The position numbers and the translations under genes are program-made. The notes under the pieces are model-generated. The model did not search any database. It was not told where the DNA came from and worked only from the letters and a program-made list of their open reading frames with translations. From Larix sibirica (taxonomy: Eukaryota > Streptophyta > Pinopsida > Pinales > Pinaceae): 14,487 nt of DNA. The DNA is taken from the NCBI GenBank assembly GCA_004151065.3, contig NWUY0300074084.1, positions 1 to 14,487 of the forward strand, read 5' to 3'. Below, piece by piece: positions 9,651 to 14,487 of the stretch. Positions within the stretch are counted from its first letter, which is position 1, and the number at the start of each line of letters is the position of its first letter.

Positions 9651-10230
9651 TTTTTGGGCCATTGGTAAAGGCAGCATTCACATGGACCCCAAGAAGGTGC
9701 GGTGATTGAAGATTGGGACTAACCGAAGACTTTCAATGAGGTAAGAAGTTTCCTTGGGTTGGAAAATTATTGCCAAAAATTTGTAGAGGGTTATTTCAAT
9801 ATTTTGGCACCCCTGAGCAACTTGTTGAAAAAGAACCAGTAGTGGAATTGGTAGGAGAAATGTCGGGAGGCATTTTGCGAGATAAATCATAGGCTCGCAT
9901 CAGTACCATTGTTGAAGATACCTAATTTTGAGAAGGAGATTGAAGTATAGATGGATGCTTATGACTTCAACATTAGGGGAGTTTTGATGCAAGAAGGTCA
10001 TCTAGTATCCTATGATAGCAAGCATGGAGACATTACATGTTGGGAAAGCTATTCATGGTAAAGATGGATAACATTGCGATAGGGTATTTTGCAACATAGA
10101 CGAAGTTTTCCCTAAAGTAGGCTCATTGGCAGGAATTCCTGGCAAAGTTTAATATGACCATTGAATATATTCCAAGTAGGATGAACCGAGTTTCCAATGC
10201 ATTCATACAGAAGGTGCATCTTTTCGTTGT
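9651..10230 (+). pseudogene. Connection and RNase H domain remnant with internal deletion
   Basis: After the RT, VLFLGHW and (one frame over) GSIHMDPKKV lead to EVRSFLGLENYCQKFVEG and LAPLSNLLKK, the typical connection region. RNase H follows with MDAYDFNIRGVLMQEGH; its first catalytic Asp is at 9954-9956. At 10020-10025 the text jumps from LVSYDSK directly to WRHYMLGKLFMVKMDN in another frame. The segment between, which in this family holds the catalytic Glu, is gone: roughly 25 residues, and a length not divisible by three. A later Asp (10067-10069, in MDN) survives. The domain closes with WQEFLAKF, IEYIPSRMNRVSNAF. Without the Glu the fold cannot cut RNA. Confidence 0.87.
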
Positions 10231-11400
10231 GGCAAAGAATTCACCATTGGAACTAGCAAGAAGTGAAGTGCATGTTTGTGTGGAATTGCAAGAGCAGATA
10301 AAGGAAACATTGGGGAGAAACATGACTACCTTTGATATCATGAAACAATTAAGAGAAGGAAATAAAAGGATTTTTTAGGTGGAGAATGACTAGTGGAATA
10401 CTTTATGTGCTAAAGAATGCCAACGTTCAGTGGGAGTTGTTGCATGAGTGCCATGAATCCTTTTGGGTAGGGAACTTGAGTATACAGTGAACTCTAGCTT
10501 TGTTGGAGAGGGGGTACTATTTGGAGTGCATGAAGAGATACATAGAGGAGTATGTGCAGACTTATGTGATCTTCCAACAAGACAAAATTGACACCAAGAT
10601 GTTTGCTAGTCCACTTCAGCATTCGCCCGTGCCGGAGAGATCATGGGAAAGTGTTTTGATAGACTTCATATCTCAGTTGTCGATTGCACAAGGCTACAAT
10701 GGGATCTTTGTCATGGTGGATAGGTTCTCCAAGTATGTGACATTTGTTCCAACAAAGGTGCCTTGCTTGGAAGAAGATGTTGCATGTATGTTCTTCAAGC
10801 ATGTGGTGAAGCTATGGGGTCTTCCGTTGAACATCGTTTTGGATCGGGACACAAGGTTCATAGGGAAATTTTGGACATATTTTTTTAGCTTGTGGGGACC
10901 AAGTTGTTAATGAGATCAATTCATCACCCACAAATTGATAGGAAGATGGAGTGGATCAACTATTTGTTAAAAAATTATATAAGGAATTTTGTGTAGGATG
11001 ATCAAACAAACTAGTTGAAGCTATTGGACTTAGCGCCGTTTTGTTGCAACTTGCAAAAGAGCTCAACTACCAGGTTCAACATATTTGAGTTAGCCATTAG
11101 ACAACGACCGAAGATGCCACACACTATGATGGAAGGATTCTGTGGGAGTATTCCAACTATAGTAGAGTTTATCAAGGGGTGAAAAGATTTGTTGGAAAGA
11201 GAAAGAGTCCAATTGAACAAGGTGGCATAGATGATGAAGCATTGGGAATACCAAGGTAGAAGAGACGTGGAGTTCAAGGTTGGCGATAAGGTCTTGCTAA
11301 AGCTAAGCAATGAGTAGTTCAAAACACTGATAAGCATTTGTTATGCCCTGTTGAGGAGGTATGAAGGCCCCTTTGAGATCCTTGAGAAGATATTCTAGGT
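10231..11400 (+). pseudogene. Integrase (Ty3/gypsy) remnant
   Basis: Integrase would insert the cDNA into the chromosome. The linker SGILYVLKNANVQWELLHEC begins a frame at 10386. The N-terminal HHCC zinc finger keeps its first His (10452-10454), but the second His is lost and the CxxC pair reads Y-x-x-F (10563 and 10572). The core holds the first Asp in LIDFIS (10662-10664), VMVDRFSKYVTFVP, and the second Asp in VLDRDTRF (10842-10844). After a frameshift in the G run at 10894-10897 comes the Glu in KMEWIN (10949-10951). The spacing of about 35 residues is the expected DD35E. LKLLDLAPFCCNLQKSSTT and FKVGDKVLLKLS belong to the C-terminal part. At least five stops lie after 10895. The active-site triad survives; the frame does not. 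Confidence 0.92.
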
Positions 11401-11755
11401 CGCATACGAGTTGAAGCTTCCCAAGCATCTGAATACCTTCCAACCAATGTTTCACATGAGCTAGTTGTGTGTATGTAAACTTGACATGGAGGATCCTAAC
11501 AGGGTGGGTTTATCCAAGGAACCTACAGAACACAAATTTGAAAGGGTGTTGGCTCACAAAGTCATGAAGTATGGCAAGGGAAAGTGACAAGAGTATTAGG
11601 TCTATTGGAAGGACTTACCCAATGAAGATAAAATTTGGGAGAGGAAATATTCCTAATGGAAGTACTAGGACAAGGTGAGGGAGTTCAAGATACACACCCT
11701 CGCCCCCATAAGACAACAATTAACTGGATGTTTTCAGGACCGAAACAAATCAGGT
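11401..11755 (+). pseudogene. Chromodomain end of the polyprotein
   Basis: The same frame continues with VAYELKLPKHLNTFQPMFHM, the conserved tail of plant chromovirus integrases. Then, at 11537-11689, a chromodomain reads FERVLAHKVMKYGKGK, a stop, QEY, a stop, VYWKDLPNEDKIWE. The YW-K-x-LP...WE pattern carries the aromatic residues of the methyl-lysine binding cage. In chromoviruses this domain steers insertion toward histone-marked, often heterochromatic, DNA. At least five stops interrupt this stretch. The domain separates the element from Ty3/gypsy lineages without one (Athila, Tat). Confidence 0.85.
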
Positions 11756-11764
11756 AAAGGAGGA
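11756..11764 (+). promoter_or_regulatory. Polypurine tract
   Basis: AAAGGAGGA ends directly at the TG of the 3' LTR. It is the RNase H-resistant primer for plus-strand DNA synthesis and fixes the start of the LTR at 11765. Confidence 0.88.
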
Positions 11765-12647
11765 TGTAACATTATATTCCTTCGGCAAGTGTGAAATCCT
11801 TGTCGAAGGAAAATGGCACAATTATGTTTAATAAGTGTTCCCACTTACCCATGCTCATGGGAAATGGGTCGGGTAAAGTAGTCTACCAAGTGGACAAAGA
11901 TACCAAGTGGAAACGTCAACAAGCATCCAAGGAGGTGACATTTGGATCACTTCATAGCCATATAGGAAGTGTGTCCATTGTTACCAAGGGCACATGACAA
12001 TTGGGAGAGTTGACCAAAAGGACAAGTTCAATAAACACAAGTTGGTATAAAAAGGAAGTGTACACAAGCAAGGTAGGCATCAACCAAGTTTGACCAAAGA
12101 TTTTGTCGGTTAATATTACAAGCACACACTCTATGGTAGATTGTGACCAAGGTTACCAATGAGAGGTTTAGGAAGGAAGTGACAATAGTTCGAAAGCACA
12201 TCGGGGAACATTCATGAGAATTTTGTGTAACTCTATGTACTCCAGGTATATGGTAGAATGACATGCCCCCTTTGTAACAAGGTTTCCAACCATTTCTTGA
12301 ACCTCACATAAATTTTAATCTTGATCGCTTTTATACCAAGTTTACTGGGTGCCCCATGTACACGTTGTATTGCTTTTTGTGTTAAACTTATGTGCATAAA
12401 AAACCATAAACACTTAAATTCATATTTTCTATGTGACAATGACTTAGGCAAGGTCTATTGGGTGTGGGTACGTGTCAACAACAATAGTAGCTCACAGTTG
12501 AAGGTATGGGTGGGTTGTGAGTGAGGAGGTGTAGTTTGCTGACACGTAGGTTCAAATGACCAAGTTATTGAGAGGAAAGTTGAGGAAGTTCAGTACAGCT
12601 GCCGAGGATTGGGTAAGATCGTGGCACAATGCCTTGTGGTTATGATA
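11765..12647 (+). repeat. 3' LTR of the chromovirus
   Basis: It begins TGTAACATTA and ends TTATGATA. The last bases align with TTATAACA of the 5' LTR, so the end has changed from CA to TA. It is 883 bp against 916 bp for the 5' copy. It keeps the TATA box TATAAAAAGG (12046-12055) and a long conserved end (12460-12640). Short open frames on both strands here are chance. Confidence 0.92.
12046..12055 (+). promoter_or_regulatory. TATA box of the 3' LTR
   Basis: TATAAAAAGG in the same GTTGGTATAAAA context as the 5' LTR copy. If still active, it would read outward into 12.65 kb and beyond. Confidence 0.6.
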
Positions 12648-12777
12648 GCCTTCCTTATTGAATAAAGTCCCCTAGGTGGTTGACCCACATTAATAGGGGG
12701 ACAACACGTAATTAGGTATTTGGATATTGAAGAACTATATGTAGATTAGTATGTTATGTAATGTGAGTTAATAATTG
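12648..12777. other. Short spacer, nothing recognised
   Basis: About 130 bases between the 3' LTR and the possible CACTA end. The first five bases, GCCTT, are the likely eroded target duplication of the chromovirus. Confidence 0.5.
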
Positions 12778-13190
12778 CATTACAAGGAAAACACCTTCTA
12801 ATGGAGGTTATAACAGAGGTTTTTAGTGTTATAAGATTGACAAAAATTGTCAAAAAAACCTCCACTACAACATTCATTTTTGGTACTGAAGGTTATAATG
12901 GATATTCACTATAACTAAAAAATTTGGGTGGACGGAGGTTTTAGAAGATTTTTTTTATCCGGTGCTTTATATTTATACAACACGCACTAATGTTCCTTTT
13001 ATGACTAAAATCATCGTTGTGTACACATAGTGACAACGCAGTGATGTGTATATTATAAATAAAACACGCCATTGCTTATACATTATAGTGACAAGACTAG
13101 TGCGTACATTTATTTCTAATGCACCAGTTTGTATGTTTTAATGCACACACACCAATGCATATATTACATTGTAATGCAATGTCCTCGTCT
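12778..13190 (+). mobile_element. Probable CACTA (En/Spm) terminus with subterminal repeats
   Basis: CATTACAAGGAAAACACC at 12778 is one transition (C to T at base 3) and a small difference away from the CACTACAAGAAAA terminal motif common in plant CACTA transposons. It is followed by GGAGGTT units in both orientations: 12803, 12816 (GAGGTTTTTAG), 12890 (GAAGGTTATAA), 12934, and the inverse AACCTCC at 12857 next to CACTACAA (12863-12870). From about 12977 to 13180 come at least six irregular 25-35 bp units of the type CAC-CC-A-TGC-TATATTA. Subterminal repeat arrays like this are typical of CACTA ends. No transposase was found and the opposite terminus was not seen, so the right-hand limit is a guess. 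Confidence 0.45.
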
Positions 13191-14487
13191 ATTGAACGAA
13201 CCACAAAGAGGGGGATATGAAAAATTATGGGTTCTTAATTAAGCCTGAAGGCCATATACAAGTTATAATGCGAATAATAGTATTTATATGCATAATAATA
13301 AACACAGTAAAAATAAAACTCATTCTATACACATTGATACATGTACTTGCCAACATAACAAAACAAAGGAATATTCATGACTCAATACTTCTTAAACAAC
13401 AATAATTTAGATCAGGCACAAATAAATACTTATTTTGAATAAAGATCCAAGCAATAGGCTGTGTAAGTTTGTTTTTCCACCCATTCATATGTACTATGCC
13501 CAACATATACTATTTTTGTTGATAGTCGACCCTCAAGTCAGGCTATGAGTCCACTAGGGAGAAGGTGACACCTACACGTTTCTATATATCAGCCCTGCAC
13601 CACCCATTATGCTCTCTATGCCAAGCCAAATTCTCATACAAATATCTACAGTAGCATAAAAAATATAACATACCATTGGCTCCACAATAACTTCCCACAT
13701 AACACCTTCTAGGATTAGGCATCCCCTTCAATAATCCAAGTTCCTCGAGCGATGCATCTTATCAAGTGCTTCTAGTGTGTGCATTGAAAGAGTCCGGCGA
13801 GTTTCATCACACCATGGATCTACCTATAGCTTCATTCATGGCTTCTCATGCATATATGAGTAGTAGAACTCACTGGGTTGTTCTTAGGGCATAGGGAACA
13901 CTTGCAACCAACTCTATCAGGTAATAGTTCGGGTTAATAATAGTATGGTGATAGGAAAGAGGGGTATGTGACAAATCTTAGGGTAGGAGAGTCCAATGTG
14001 TGAGGGTAGATCAACAATGTCTACACATGGTAAGTCCACGAGGGTCTACGCAGTGTAACGACCTAATTGCGAAGTGAACCAGGAGAATATATCCACAAAA
14101 ATGAGTCTCAATGGTTTTTGTGTGGATGAGTTTTAGCGATGGTAAGTATGTTTGCGAGCGTGAAGTTTGGGTGAGAGGGGTTCATAAGTCTGAGGAGAGT
14201 TTGGATGAATGAAATATGTGTCTGCCGAGAGGATGTGTAAGGTTAGTTTCTAAAAGGTAGAAGGTAAGGAGCATGGGACTGACATGGCTTCCAATATTGG
14301 AGAAAAAAGGACCTCTAAACTTGTCCTAGAACTCACTCAATCCCCATGATTCCATAGCTACGCGAGGGGACTTCTCCCACCAATCTCACATAGGAAAATA
14401 ATTGATTGGGTGAAGGCAATAAAAGGCAGTAATCGGCTATGTTAACACCTAACAATCACACACATGCGACATTTCGACGATTCATCT
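13191..14487. other. Intergenic DNA, no recognised gene
   Basis: This may be the interior of the probable CACTA element or unrelated DNA. An AT-rich frame at 13217-13405 (62 codons) is rich in Ile and Lys, has no motif, and is not called a gene. From about 13440 the base composition becomes more balanced, with many stops in all frames. TGTAACGACC at 14054 resembles the start of some LTRs, but no polypurine tract precedes it and the window ends too soon to test it. Confidence 0.4.

Larger units (their letters stand above)
6942..12647 (+). mobile_element. Degenerate Ty3/gypsy chromovirus, LTR to LTR
   Basis: A 5706-bp LTR retrotransposon with all the main structural parts: 5' LTR 6942-7857, primer binding site 7860-7870, gag trace, protease, reverse transcriptase, RNase H, integrase, chromodomain, polypurine tract 11756-11764, and 3' LTR 11765-12647. 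Integrase after RT/RNase H makes it Ty3/gypsy, and the C-terminal chromodomain makes it a chromovirus. The five bases before it (ACCCT, 6937-6941) and after it (GCCTT, 12648-12652) match at three of five positions and differ by two transitions, which fits an eroded target site duplication. The LTRs differ at about one base in five in two stretches aligned by eye, so the insertion is old. The coding region switches frame at least eight times and has many stops, so the element cannot be autonomous. Confidence 0.93.

Noticed and set aside
8220-10341. Minus-strand frames at 8220, 9088, 9678 and 10123
   Set aside because: All lie opposite the plus-strand gag-pol remnant and show no family similarity.
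11011-11337. 108-codon minus-strand frame
   Set aside because: It is the antisense shadow of the integrase C-terminal region, whose plus-strand frame matches the family.
11791-12524. Open frames on both strands in the 3' LTR (60-80 codons)
   Set aside because: They are non-coding LTR sequence; the equivalent frames in the 5' LTR are broken.
13217-13405. 62-codon plus-strand frame rich in Ile and Lys
   Set aside because: It is AT-rich chance coding in unrecognised DNA, without a motif or conserved partner.
14054-14487. TGTAACGACC as a possible LTR start
   Set aside because: No polypurine tract stands before it, no second copy is in the window, and a 10-base match is weak.
1-14487. A new defence, regulatory or biosynthetic system
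   Set aside because: Nothing in the window is an intact gene. All recognisable coding traces belong to known classes of plant transposable element.

Overview
The window looks like intergenic DNA from a large plant nuclear genome. It is AT-rich, carries no intact host gene that I can recognise, and is built from old, decayed transposable elements. The mix (a Ty3/gypsy chromovirus, a plant L1-type LINE with a C-terminal RNase H domain, probable CACTA, SINE-like and Ty1/copia traces) fits a seed plant. The age of the copies suggests a gymnosperm, but that is inference only.

Layout. 1-1055, minus strand: 3' half of a LINE ORF2, read from about 1025 downward as a linker with W/IGG motifs, a reverse-transcriptase zinc-binding domain, then an RNase H domain cut by the window edge. 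1056-3114: AT-rich DNA with no recognised gene. 3115-4252: three separate local tandem duplications (units of 26, about 103 and 47 bp). 5040-5560, minus strand: a weak Ty1/copia gag-like trace. 5705-5885, minus strand: a possible tRNA-derived SINE with box A/B-like motifs. 6942-12647: a near-complete but dead Ty3/gypsy chromovirus on the plus strand. 12778-about 13190: a probable CACTA (En/Spm) terminus with irregular subterminal repeats. 13190-14487: unrecognised DNA.

The chromovirus is the best supported object. It has two long terminal repeats (916 and 883 bp) that are clearly homologous but about one fifth different in the stretches I aligned by eye. It also has an initiator-methionine tRNA primer binding site directly after the 5' LTR, a polypurine tract directly before the 3' LTR, and an eroded 5-bp target duplication. 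Between the LTRs lie recognisable remains, in the usual chromovirus order, of gag (short and mostly unreadable), protease, reverse transcriptase, RNase H, integrase and a C-terminal chromodomain. The reading frame changes at least eight times and many stop codons interrupt it, so nothing can be made from it. Some catalytic residues survive (YLDD in RT; D, D and E of integrase), while others are lost (zinc-finger cysteines of integrase, the central part of RNase H).

I found no undescribed biological system. The most useful observations are the structural history of the chromovirus, the LINE that carries RNase H, and the cluster of local duplications at 3.1-4.3 kb.
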